From Flavobacterium terrae (lineage in GTDB: Bacteria > Bacteroidota > Bacteroidia > Flavobacteriales > Flavobacteriaceae), in contig NZ_FQZI01000001.1 of the NCBI RefSeq assembly GCF_900142035.1, positions 62,001 to 126,000 on the forward strand: a stretch of 64,000 bases of DNA, read 5' to 3'. Below, in pieces: positions 50,335-59,053 of the stretch. Positions within the stretch are counted from its first letter, which is position 1. The number at the start of each line of letters is the position of its first letter. The position numbers were made by a program, and so were the translations under genes. The notes under the pieces were generated by a model. The model was not told the DNA's origin. It saw only the letters and a list, made by a program, of their open reading frames with translations, and searched no databases.

Positions 50335-53300
50335 TTAAGCTTCTGAAAGATTTCTTCTTCTTTCTCTTCTATCACGTAACCAATATTTAGTTCTCTTAAC
50401 CAAGTAGAACATAACTGGCACCATTACTAATGTCAACACAGTAGCATATGTTAATCCAAAAATAATTGTCCATGCTAATGGCCCCCAGAAAATAACGTTA
50501 TCTCCACCCATATATAAGTGTGGATTAAAATCGGTAACTAATCCGAAGAAGTCAAAATTTAATCCAATTGCTAGCGGAATTAGACCTAATACTGCGGTAA
50601 GCGCCGTTAATAATACAGGACGTAAACGTGATTTACCTGACTCAATAATCACTTCTTTGATTTGATCAAGTGTTAAATCATCATGACTTTCAAGACCATT
50701 ATCTGCCACTTTTTTATCCATTAACAAGACAAAGAAGTCCATTAATACAATTCCGTTTTTAACTACAACTCCGGCTAACGAGATTATTCCCATCATGGTC
50801 ATTAAAATAACGAAATCCATGTTTGCTATCACATACCCATAGAATACTCCACTAAAACTCAATAGTACCGTAAACATAATAACCATAGTTTTTGACACAG
50901 AGTTGAACTGAAGTACAATAATTGTTGTAATACCAGCCAATGCTAAGAATAAAGCAAAGAATAAGAAACTTTGATTTTTACCTTGTTCCTCTTGAACTCC
51001 TGAAAAACCATAAGTAATATCTCCAGCAAGCTTGTAATTCTCTAATTCTTTAGCAATGCTTTTCGTAATCTCATCACCGTTATATCCTGTCAAAATGTTT
51101 GAATATACGGTCATGATACGTTTATAGTTTTTACGTTTAATTTGATTATAAGTAGTTGTTTTTTCTGTATTTGACACCGCCGAAATTGGCACTTGCATAA
51201 TTTGTCCATTGTTTGGATTACGATATGTCAAAGGTTGATTAAACAGTACACTTTCGTTTTTACGTTGGTCTTCTTGCAAACGCATTACAATGTTATAATC
51301 ATCATCACCTTCTTTGTAAGTAGAAATTTCTTGTCCATATACTGCTCTACGTAAAGTAAATCCAGCCATTCCAGTTGAAGCTCCTAAACTTCCTGCGTTA
51401 GCACGATCAATTTTTACTGATAATTCTGGACTTTCTTTATTGATATCTACTTTTAGCTTCTCAATACCTGGAATATTTTTAGAATTTAAGTACGCAATCA
51501 TCTTATCTGCCTCTTTAAGCATCAAGTCATAATCTGTACCAGTTAATTCAATACTAATTGGATAACCCGCTGGTGGCCCTGCGGCATCTTTTTCAACAGT
51601 AACAGACGCTCCTGGAATTGCTTTGATTCTGGCACGAACTTCTTCCATAACATCTGCAGTATTAATACCTCTACGGAATTTAAATTCAGCAAAATTTACT
51701 GTAACTTTCCCTTTATGAGGAGTTTCAGACTGAGAACCTAAGTCAACTTGAGGATTGGTTGCACCAACTCCTACTTGGGCTACGATTGATTCTGCTAAAT
51801 AATTCTCACTCGTTTTAGGATCAACATATTTACTTATTACATCAATAATTTGTTTTTCAACGAAATTTGTCGCTTTATTCGTTTTAGAAATATCGGTTCC
51901 TTGCGGATATTCAATATAAGCAATTACTTGGTTAGGAATATTATCAGGGAAGAATAACACCTTTCTTGGGAAAACTCCAACTAAAACAAACGAAAAGAAT
52001 AACATAGCCACAATTACTCCAAAAGCTCTCCAAGCCGATTTACCAGTTAAAATTCGAGCTAACATTGCTTTGTACTTTTCCTCCATACGAGGAAAGAAAC
52101 TATGTTGAAAATCTTGTGTCCATTGATATAGTTTTTTATAATACAACCACATCATAGCTACAGCAATCAATGATAAGTGACCAATTGCTCTTCCTAATTT
52201 TGAATCAAAAACATTTCCAATAACTACAAAAAATACACCTATTACTAAGAAAATAATTGTATTCCTTTTTAAGACTTTAGATTCAATATTTCTATCTACA
52301 ATATCCATAGAACCACCAGTCATTGCAGCATTTACAACCATAGCCACAAACAATGAAGCTCCTAAGGTTACTGACAATGTTAATGGGAAATACATCATAA
52401 ATTTACCCATAGTACCAGGCCATAATGCAAATGGTAAAAATGCCATTAATGTAGTTGCAGTAGATGATATTACTGGCCAAGCGATTTCTCCAATACCTAT
52501 TTTGGAAGCTTGAACTCTTGGCAATCCCTTCTGCATGTTGGCAAAAACGTTATCGACCACCACAATACCATCATCTACAAGCATTCCTAATCCCATAACT
52601 AATCCAAACAATACCATTGTATTCATGGTAACACCAATAGCTTGAAGTAATGTAAAGGCGATAAATATTGATAGAGGAATTGCCGCACCCACAAACAATG
52701 AGTTACGTAATCCCATAGTAAACATCAAAACAATCATTACCAAAACAACCCCAAAAATGATGTGGTTTGACAACTCATCTACTTGATGCTCAACGCGTGA
52801 CGATTGGTCGTTTGTTAAAGTTACTTCTAGGTTTTTAGGCAAAACCGTTTCTTGAGCTTTTTTAACTACTTCTTTTACTTGATCAATAGCAGTAATCATG
52901 TTTTGACCTGAACGCTTTTTAACATTCAACATTACTACTTCCTGATTTTTTTCACGAGCATACGTTGTTCTTTCTTTCTCTTTAAAACTAATCTTAGCGA
53001 TATCCTTTAGATAAACCGTACCTCCATATGATTTTACAATTACATTCTCTAATTCAGACGGGTCTTCAATTTCACCAATGATTCGGATATTATTACGTGC
53101 ACCTTGAGAAACTAAATTTCCTCCAGACAAAGTCATGTTCTCATACTTTACTGCACTAGCAATATCATCAAAGCTCACTTGCGCTGCATTCATTTTGTAT
53201 ACATCAACAGCAATTTCAACTTCTTTGTCATCAACACCTAAAATATCAACAGCTTTTACCTCAGAAATGTCTTCAATTTCATCTTCAAGATATTCACCAT

Positions 53301-53805
53301 ATTTTTTTAGCTGTTGTGCTGTATAATTTCCTTTAAGATTGATGTTAAGGATTGGCACCTCTTCTGCAATATTAATACTAAAGACATTGGGTTCTACTTT
53401 ACTTCCATTATCAAGCGTAGGCCAATCAGTATCTGCTTTTGAAACATCTACTTTGTCCTTGATTAAGATTTTAGCTTGATCAACAGTGATATCATCGTCA
53501 AATTCGGCAACAATCATTCCATAATCTTGGAACGAACTTGATGTTACTTTATTAACACCACTTATGTTTTTGATATTATCCTCTAAGGGTTTAGTTACTA
53601 ATTTCTCTACATCTTCTGCTGAGTTTCCAGGGAATATAGATGAAATATAAATCTTGTTTTCGATGATTTCAGGGAAATCCTCACGCGGCATGGTTATATA
53701 GGCATAAATCCCTGTAATAACCACAATAAATGTAAGTATATATACGGTCACTCGGTTGTCTACTGCCCAACTCGAAATGCCAAACTCTTTTTGCTGATGC
53801 GACAT
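50335..53805 (-). CDS. RND-family efflux permease
   Basis: 1156 residues. N terminus ISSWAVDNRVTVYILTFIVVITG then PREDFPEIIENKIYISSIFPGNSAEDVE, the HAE-type RND start; the fourth helix carries the proton-relay acidic residues in GMLVDDGIVVVDNVF; later GITTIIVLQFNSVSKTMVIMFTVLLSFSGVFYG and a long C-terminal helix bundle. About 100 residues longer than AcrB because of an inserted pair of membrane segments near 500-545. It is the inner-membrane pump of a tripartite efflux system with the adaptor and TolC-like genes upstream. Substrate unknown. Confidence 0.93.
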   Translation of the reverse strand: MSHQQKEFGISSWAVDNRVTVYILTFIVVITGIYAYITMPREDFPEIIENKIYISSIFPGNSAEDVEKLVTKPLEDNIKNISGVNKVTSSSFQDYGMIVAEFDDDITVDQAKILIKDKVDVSKADTDWPTLDNGSKVEPNVFSINIAEEVPILNINLKGNYTAQQLKKYGEYLEDEIEDISEVKAVDILGVDDKEVEIAVDVYKMNAAQVSFDDIASAVKYENMTLSGGNLVSQGARNNIRIIGEIEDPSELENVIVKSYGGTVYLKDIAKISFKEKERTTYAREKNQEVVMLNVKKRSGQNMITAIDQVKEVVKKAQETVLPKNLEVTLTNDQSSRVEHQVDELSNHIIFGVVLVMIVLMFTMGLRNSLFVGAAIPLSIFIAFTLLQAIGVTMNTMVLFGLVMGLGMLVDDGIVVVDNVFANMQKGLPRVQASKIGIGEIAWPVISSTATTLMAFLPFALWPGTMGKFMMYFPLTLSVTLGASLFVAMVVNAAMTGGSMDIVDRNIESKVLKRNTIIFLVIGVFFVVIGNVFDSKLGRAIGHLSLIAVAMMWLYYKKLYQWTQDFQHSFFPRMEEKYKAMLARILTGKSAWRAFGVIVAMLFFSFVLVGVFPRKVLFFPDNIPNQVIAYIEYPQGTDISKTNKATNFVEKQIIDVISKYVDPKTSENYLAESIVAQVGVGATNPQVDLGSQSETPHKGKVTVNFAEFKFRRGINTADVMEEVRARIKAIPGASVTVEKDAAGPPAGYPISIELTGTDYDLMLKEADKMIAYLNSKNIPGIEKLKVDINKESPELSVKIDRANAGSLGASTGMAGFTLRRAVYGQEISTYKEGDDDYNIVMRLQEDQRKNESVLFNQPLTYRNPNNGQIMQVPISAVSNTEKTTTYNQIKRKNYKRIMTVYSNILTGYNGDEITKSIAKELENYKLAGDITYGFSGVQEEQGKNQSFLFFALFLALAGITTIIVLQFNSVSKTMVIMFTVLLSFSGVFYGYVIANMDFVILMTMMGIISLAGVVVKNGIVLMDFFVLLMDKKVADNGLESHDDLTLDQIKEVIIESGKSRLRPVLLTALTAVLGLIPLAIGLNFDFFGLVTDFNPHLYMGGDNVIFWGPLAWTIIFGLTYATVLTLVMVPVMFYLVKRTKYWLRDRRERRRNLSEA

Positions 53806-53827
53806 TATTATTGCTTTTTATGGGTTA

Positions 53828-53904
53828 AAAATTGAAGTTGGTTTTGTTGAAGATTGAATAATAAACCAACAAAATCCGATCATCACTAAGCCAACTTCAA
53901 TTTT
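53828..53904. promoter_or_regulatory. Long inverted repeat between adaptor and permease genes
   Basis: Perfect 14-bp arms AAAATTGAAGTTGG (53828-53841) and CCAACTTCAATTTT (53891-53904), 49 bases apart, filling most of the 103-base gap. The other genes of this operon are only 4-24 bases apart. It may act on mRNA processing or stability; it has no adjacent T run of terminator type beyond five T. Confidence 0.5.
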
Positions 53905-53908
53905 AGAT

Positions 53909-55048
53909 TTAGAAAGTTAATTTCATTCCTTCAGAAACTGTATTTGCTCCTTCTGATACTACAACATCACCAGTTTTTAATCCTGATAAAATTTCTGTAT
54001 TGTTATTAGCGTTTTGTCCTACCTTAACAATTGCTTTTTTAGCAACTCCGGCATTTTTTGCAGTATTTGTAACTACATAAACATACTTTGCACCATTTGC
54101 ATCTTGCTGAATAACATTTGTAGGAACTGTAATTGCTGATTTATTAGAATAATCTACTATTTTAAGTTTAGCCACTTGATTAGGACGTAATAACCCTTCA
54201 GGATTTGGAACGGTTACTTCAATTCCAAAACTTCTGTTAGCAGGATTAATCGTTTTAGCTACTTGACGTACTTTACCCATGTATGTTTTACCTATAGAAG
54301 CAATATTTGTCTCAACTGAAGTTCCTACTTTTACTTTACCCACATACATTTCTGGTATTGCAGTACTTATGTACATTTGGCTTAAATTAACGATACGCAT
54401 TAAGCCTTGTGGGCTAGCCGAAACTACTTGTCCTCTTTCTACAAAAACCTCATCGATTACACCATTAAATGGCGCACGGATTATTGTTTTCGCAATTTGA
54501 GCCTTCATTTGATTAACTGATTTTGACAAACTAACCATTTGAGTTTGCGCTTGTAAATATTGAATCTCTGACCCAATTTTTTGATCCCACAATCTTTTTT
54601 GACGCTCAAAAGTTGTTTTAGCTAATTCGTATTGTGTTTGAATTTGAGCTAATTGTTGACTCATTCCTCCATCATCTACTCGACCTAAAACTTGATCTTT
54701 TGAAACAGTTTGTCCAGCCTTAACATTTAAAGCGATTAAAGCACCTGGCATTTCTGGTTGAATCAAAACGTTTTGTTGTGTATCAACATTTCCTTGTATT
54801 TCAACATAGTGATTGAAAACAGTATCTTTTACTGCAATAGTCTCTACTAAAGCTTCATCAGATTTTTTTTCTAATGTTGCTAATGCTGCATCAATTTTAG
54901 ACAAATCTGTCTGCAAAGCAGCTCTTTTTGCCTTCAATTCTGTTAAATTCTTAGCTTCAATCAAAGCATCGATTGAAGCGCTATTTTCGTTGCCTCCACA
55001 TGCCATAAATAAAGTTGAAACAACTGTTAGTATAAGTATTTTTTTCAT
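53909..55048 (-). CDS. RND efflux periplasmic adaptor (lipoprotein)
   Basis: 379 residues with a lipoprotein signal (lipid C17 in LFMACGGN), coiled-coil near 30-65, lipoyl halves (GALIALNVKAGQTVSKDQVLGRVDDG and APFNGVIDEVFVERGQVV), and beta-barrel/MP domains with NQVAKLKIVDYSNKSAITVPTNVIQQD. It links the inner-membrane pump with the TolC-like channel. 24 bases follow the TolC-like gene, 103 bases with a large inverted repeat precede the permease. Confidence 0.93.
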   Translation of the reverse strand: MKKILILTVVSTLFMACGGNENSASIDALIEAKNLTELKAKRAALQTDLSKIDAALATLEKKSDEALVETIAVKDTVFNHYVEIQGNVDTQQNVLIQPEMPGALIALNVKAGQTVSKDQVLGRVDDGGMSQQLAQIQTQYELAKTTFERQKRLWDQKIGSEIQYLQAQTQMVSLSKSVNQMKAQIAKTIIRAPFNGVIDEVFVERGQVVSASPQGLMRIVNLSQMYISTAIPEMYVGKVKVGTSVETNIASIGKTYMGKVRQVAKTINPANRSFGIEVTVPNPEGLLRPNQVAKLKIVDYSNKSAITVPTNVIQQDANGAKYVYVVTNTAKNAGVAKKAIVKVGQNANNNTEILSGLKTGDVVVSEGANTVSEGMKLTF

Positions 55049-55072
55049 GTTTTGAATGATATATTTAAATGA

Positions 55073-56422
55073 TTAGTTTGTTATTTTTTCTAATGAAGCT
55101 CTTTTGTTTACAACATTTACCATTGATTGTAAATAGCTTTGTTGCGCAGCATATAATTGTCTTTGCGCTTCTGTAAACTCGAAGCTTGTAGACAAACCTT
55201 CTTTAAATTTTATTTGTTGCTTTTTTTCAATTCTTTCAGCAAGTTTTAGGTTGTTTTTTGCTGTTTCATATTCTTCAACGCTAAACTCATAATCACTTTT
55301 TGCTGCTTGATATTGAAGTTTTAGCATTTGCTCTGCTTCTTTTTGTTTTGTTTGAGCTTGTTCGAAAGCTATTTTTGCTTGTTGCGTTCTTGCACTTCTG
55401 CCAAAACTGCTAAAAATTGGCACATTTAATGCAACTCCTAAGTTTGAATAATTAAACCATTTTTGGTTTTCATTAAAAAAACTAAACGTATTACTAAAAG
55501 CATTGTATCCAAAATTTACTTGGGCTCCTAAAGATGGCAAAGCTTTACTTTTTTCTAATTTTAAAAGCAATCTTTTTTGCTCGGTCATATTAGTTGCCAT
55601 TTGATAATCAATATTTTTATCGACACTAAATTCTGATGTGGTAATCGCTAAGTCTAAATTTTCTTTAGAAAGAGTTTCAAGATTATCTGTTAAAGTTAAT
55701 TCATCTTCTAATTCTATTCCTAAATTAATTTTTAACATTTTTAAAGCCAACTCTCTTGAACGTTTAACATTATTCAATGTACTATTTACAGTAGATAATG
55801 TGATTGCTATTTGCTCAACACTCTCTTCTTCTGCTAATCCGTTTTTATAAATTTGATTAACATCATTATAGTTTTTTTCTAAAATAGTCTTATTACTCTC
55901 TAAGACTTTTATACTTTCTTGAGCTAAAAGAACGTTCCCATAAGAACTGATTACCATTTGTTTGATTTCAGAATCTGTTTTCTTTTTAGAATTTTCAAAC
56001 AACTGAAGGTATACTTTTGCAGACTGTAAACCTACTAAATAAGAACCATCAAAAATTAATTGACTCAAAGTTAAACTTGCCCCCATATTATGTTTTGTAC
56101 CAAATTCAACCTCAGCGAAACTTCCTGGAGGTCCACCAAAAAACTCTCCTGGCACAACAGATTTTTGCAGTTTAAAATTGTTTTGGTAACCAACATTACC
56201 ATTTAATTGTGGAAGACCTATAGTTGTAGTTTCCCACTTTTTCTTTTTTGCAGCCTCTATATCTCTTCCTGCATTTATTTCGGCATAGTTATATTGCAAA
56301 GCATGCTCAATTGATTGCTTTAAAGTGAATGAGTAACTTTGTTTTGCATCATTCTTATTCACCTCTTGCGCATTGAGCTGCGCGAAATAAATTAGATTAA
56401 TTAATATTACTATTTTTCTCAT
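55073..56422 (-). CDS. TolC-family outer-membrane efflux protein
   Basis: 449 residues with signal peptide (MRKIVILINLIYFAQLNAQ) and the two-fold OEP repeat: SFTLKQSIEHALQYNYAEINAGRDIEAAKKKKWETTTIGLPQLNG in the first half, LPSLGAQVNFGYNAF and AKIAFEQAQTKQKEAEQMLKLQYQAAKSDY in the second. Outer-membrane channel of the RND system. It could in principle also serve the peptide exporter further left, which has no channel gene of its own; nothing in the sequence shows this. Confidence 0.92.
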   Translation of the reverse strand: MRKIVILINLIYFAQLNAQEVNKNDAKQSYSFTLKQSIEHALQYNYAEINAGRDIEAAKKKKWETTTIGLPQLNGNVGYQNNFKLQKSVVPGEFFGGPPGSFAEVEFGTKHNMGASLTLSQLIFDGSYLVGLQSAKVYLQLFENSKKKTDSEIKQMVISSYGNVLLAQESIKVLESNKTILEKNYNDVNQIYKNGLAEEESVEQIAITLSTVNSTLNNVKRSRELALKMLKINLGIELEDELTLTDNLETLSKENLDLAITTSEFSVDKNIDYQMATNMTEQKRLLLKLEKSKALPSLGAQVNFGYNAFSNTFSFFNENQKWFNYSNLGVALNVPIFSSFGRSARTQQAKIAFEQAQTKQKEAEQMLKLQYQAAKSDYEFSVEEYETAKNNLKLAERIEKKQQIKFKEGLSTSFEFTEAQRQLYAAQQSYLQSMVNVVNKRASLEKITN

Positions 56423-56426
56423 AAAA

Positions 56427-57023
56427 TTATTTATAGTTAGTTTGTAATTGTTTCTCTAATTCTTCTATTCCTTTTGGAGTTGCTAAAGCTCTTGTGTGGT
56501 ATTCTAAAGCTTCTTTTTCAAGTAATAATGCTTCGCTTTCAAGTTGAGTATTTTCGTTTATACTAAATATCAAAGTATAATAGAACTTTATATAAACATC
56601 AATATTAACATCATCTCTATACAAACCTTCGGCAATACCTTTACTGATATTTTGTCCAAACATTTCGTTACAGTCTTCAATTTTTGAAGCCATCATTTTA
56701 TCCCATATTTCCGGATAGTGCTTTTTTAACTGATATGCAGGCGAATGATCTAATGATTGAAACATTTCTTTGAACATTTCTCTAATTTTAAAATTTTCTT
56801 CAATAGCATTATAGTTCTTAGATATAACCTCATCCATTAAAGAATTTATTTTATTGTTTACGATAGCTGTTCCTTCTTCTATTAGCGCTTCCTTATTGCT
56901 GAAAAATTTATAAATTGTTTTTTTAGAAATACACATTTCACAGGCTATATCATCCATTGTTACGCTCTTAAAGCCCATTTTCAAAAACATGTCTGTCGCT
57001 TTAGCGATAATCTTCTCTTTCAT
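56427..57023 (-). CDS. TetR/AcrR-family regulator of the RND operon
   Basis: 198 residues. N-terminal HTH: KIIAKATDMFLKMGFKSVTMDDIACEMCISKKTIYKFFSNKEALIEEG (3-50), the usual TetR DNA-binding domain; the C-terminal two thirds is helical and ligand-binding, ending KGIEELEKQLQTNYK. It lies inside the efflux operon, 10 bases after the YceI-like gene and 4 before the TolC-like gene, so it is coexpressed with the pump. The 17-bp palindrome at 57563-57600 over the operon promoter is the likely operator. Confidence 0.92.
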   Translation of the reverse strand: MKEKIIAKATDMFLKMGFKSVTMDDIACEMCISKKTIYKFFSNKEALIEEGTAIVNNKINSLMDEVISKNYNAIEENFKIREMFKEMFQSLDHSPAYQLKKHYPEIWDKMMASKIEDCNEMFGQNISKGIAEGLYRDDVNIDVYIKFYYTLIFSINENTQLESEALLLEKEALEYHTRALATPKGIEELEKQLQTNYK

Positions 57024-57033
57024 ATTTTCCCTA

Positions 57034-57534
57034 TTAATTCGCTGTAAAGTTTTTAAAATCTAAATTTGCTACCAAGTTTACATTTTGACTCAATGGAAAG
57101 TCTCCCCAATTTTTATATTCTTGTAAAGTCCAACCAAAATCTTTCTTATTTATTATTCCTGTAATTTCTATAAAAGCATTTCCGTTTGTTCCTTCATCTT
57201 CAGTAGAAACTAAAGAAACCTCAAGTTCAACAACTTTAATTACATTATTAATCGTGAGATACCCTTTGATAAAACTCATCGTTTGATTAATTTTTTGAAA
57301 TGAAATGGATTTAAAAGAAATTTGAGAAGTTTCTTCAGATTTAATGAAATTGAAATTATTAGACACAATTTCCAGAATAAAATCAAGCTGCAAATCTTCA
57401 ATTTGGTCATTTGAAACAGACAAAAAACCATTTGATGCTTTAATATTAGTTTTTAGATAACGATTTACACTACGTCTAATTTTGATTAAAACGTTTGACT
57501 GATCTTTATCAAACAATAAATTATTTGCTGTCAT
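57034..57534 (-). CDS. YceI-like domain protein, first gene of the RND operon
   Basis: 166 residues, no signal peptide. The pattern FDKDQSNVLIKIRRSVNRYLKTNIKASNGFLSVSNDQIEDLQLDFILEIVSNNF, then ISFKSISF, SFIKGYLTINNVIKVVELEVSL and KDFGW resembles the YceI lipocalin-like fold (isoprenoid-binding in other bacteria). Similarity is moderate; the usual periplasmic signal is missing, so a cytoplasmic role is likely. It is the promoter-proximal gene of the efflux operon and lies opposite the polyprenyl synthase gene. Confidence 0.6.
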   Translation of the reverse strand: MTANNLLFDKDQSNVLIKIRRSVNRYLKTNIKASNGFLSVSNDQIEDLQLDFILEIVSNNFNFIKSEETSQISFKSISFQKINQTMSFIKGYLTINNVIKVVELEVSLVSTEDEGTNGNAFIEITGIINKKDFGWTLQEYKNWGDFPLSQNVNLVANLDFKNFTAN

Positions 57535-57555
57535 CTTTATAACATAATTTCAATG

Positions 57556-57563
57556 CAAATATA
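57556..57563 (-). promoter_or_regulatory. -7 promoter box of the RND operon
   Basis: TATATTTG on the minus strand, 22 bases before the start at 57534. The palindrome begins on its last base. Confidence 0.6.
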
Positions 57564-57600
57564 CTTAGGAAACTTTTAACACTTTAAAAGTTTCCTAAGT
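57563..57600. promoter_or_regulatory. Perfect 17-bp inverted repeat, likely TetR operator
   Basis: Arms ACTTAGGAAACTTTTAA (57563-57579) and its exact reverse complement (57584-57600) around CACT. It fills the space between the -7 box and where the -33 box of the efflux promoter should be, so a bound TetR dimer (or two) would block transcription. Confidence 0.75.
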
Positions 57601-57674
57601 TTTTACAAAAATTTAACATTTTAGTAAACTTTGCCAAGTGCAAGTTTTAAAGTATTTTAGCAAAAAAATAAATA

Positions 57675-58649
57675 ATGCATTCCATATCTTATTATCAAGA
57701 AGTTATAAGTAACCATTTTTCTTCTTTAACAATCAACCAAGAACCTCAAAACTTATACGAGCCTATAAAATACATTTTATCTCTTGGAGGTAAAAGAATA
57801 AGACCTGTTCTAACATTGATGAGTGCAGAAATATTCAATTGTAATTATGAAAAAGCCTTACCTGCAGCAACCGCAGTAGAAGTTTTTCATAATTTTTCTT
57901 TGATCCATGATGATATTATGGATGATGCACCATTGAGAAGAGGAAACGAAACTGTACATGAAAAATGGAATATTAACACAGGTATTCTTTCTGGAGATGC
58001 TATGTTAATTTTAGCATATCAGTATTTTGAACAATACGAACCTATTATTTTCAGAGAGCTCGCAAAATTATTTAGCAAAACTGCATTAGAGGTTTGTGAA
58101 GGACAACAATGGGATATTGATTTTGAAACAAGAGATGATGTGACAATCCCAGAATACATTAAAATGATTGAATTCAAAACAGCAGTATTAGTCGCTGCTG
58201 CCATGAAGATGGGAGCTATTGTAGCTGATACTTCAAAAGAAAATGCTGAATTAATCTATGATTTTGGTTTAAATCTAGGCATTGCATTCCAACTTCAAGA
58301 TGATTATCTTGATGCTTTTGGCGATCCTGAAACCTTTGGAAAACAAGTTGGAGGAGATATAATCGAAAACAAAAAAACATATCTTTATCTTAAAGCAATA
58401 GAATTTGCAACAACCGAAACAAAAGAACAATTGCTTCATTTATTTTCAATTCAACCAAAAGAAAATAGTGATAAAATTAATTCTGTGAAAGATATTTTTA
58501 ACCTCACAGGATCTAGCAAAGCAACTCTTGAGGCTATAAAAGAATACACTGAAAAAGCTTTTCAAACTCTAGAAAAAATGAACATAGAAGACACGAAAAA
58601 AGGAGTTCTAAAAGCTTTTGGTGAAAACTTAATGGGAAGAAAAGTTTAG
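57675..58649 (+). CDS. Polyprenyl diphosphate synthase
   Basis: 324 residues with GGKRIRPVLTLMSAE, the first Asp-rich motif HDDIMDDAPLRRG (D79-D84) and the second DDYLDAFGD (near 213-217), plus KTAVLVAAAMKMGA and GLAFQLQ-like GIAFQLQDD. Trans-isoprenyl synthase adding isopentenyl diphosphate to an allylic primer; long-chain products for menaquinone side chains are likely in Bacteroidota, but chain length cannot be set from the sequence alone. Followed after 3 bases by a small gene of unknown function. Confidence 0.93.
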   Translation: MHSISYYQEVISNHFSSLTINQEPQNLYEPIKYILSLGGKRIRPVLTLMSAEIFNCNYEKALPAATAVEVFHNFSLIHDDIMDDAPLRRGNETVHEKWNINTGILSGDAMLILAYQYFEQYEPIIFRELAKLFSKTALEVCEGQQWDIDFETRDDVTIPEYIKMIEFKTAVLVAAAMKMGAIVADTSKENAELIYDFGLNLGIAFQLQDDYLDAFGDPETFGKQVGGDIIENKKTYLYLKAIEFATTETKEQLLHLFSIQPKENSDKINSVKDIFNLTGSSKATLEAIKEYTEKAFQTLEKMNIEDTKKGVLKAFGENLMGRKV

Positions 58650-58652
58650 AAA

Positions 58653-59003
58653 ATGTTTATAGCACCCAAAAACACGGACTTATTACTTTCTGAAGCTCAG
58701 AAAGAACAATTGTATTTTAAATTAGTTGAGCAGATTAACAAAGATTTTTCATTAGCGAATGAAAGCGTGGATTTCGATACAAACATTTCTCCAATTGATT
58801 TGAAAATTCAACTCCAAGAAAAGATATACAAACTTATACAGTTCAAGTTTGCCGAATATCTGAACTTATTATACATCATAGATGTTCCAGAAAGCCAAAT
58901 AAAAAGTCTCGATGGTTCTGATATATATGAACTTTCAGAACAAGTATCTTTTTTAATTTTAAAAAGAGAATGGCAAAAAGTTTGGTTTAGAAATAGACTA
59001 TAA
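58653..59003 (+). CDS. Small conserved-looking protein, unknown function
   Basis: 116 residues, soluble, helical: LLLSEAQKEQLYFKLVEQINKDFSLANESVDFDTNISP, then LKIQLQEKIYKLIQFKFAEYLNLLYIIDVPESQIKSL and a final LILKREWQKVWFRNRL. No cysteine, no signal, no known motif recognised. Three bases after the polyprenyl synthase gene and before a strong terminator, so it is the second gene of that operon. The codon use and composition do not differ from neighbours, which supports a real gene. Confidence 0.75.
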   Translation: MFIAPKNTDLLLSEAQKEQLYFKLVEQINKDFSLANESVDFDTNISPIDLKIQLQEKIYKLIQFKFAEYLNLLYIIDVPESQIKSLDGSDIYELSEQVSFLILKREWQKVWFRNRL

Positions 59004-59007
59004 AGCA

Positions 59008-59042
59008 ATCATCCCTTAAGGTTACTTAAGGGATGATTTTTG
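59008..59042. terminator. Bidirectional intrinsic terminator
   Basis: 13-bp perfect stem aatcatcccttaa / ttaagggatgatt, 6-base loop, T run on the + side, between convergent genes. Confidence 0.88.
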
Positions 59043-59053
59043 TTTTGGAAATT

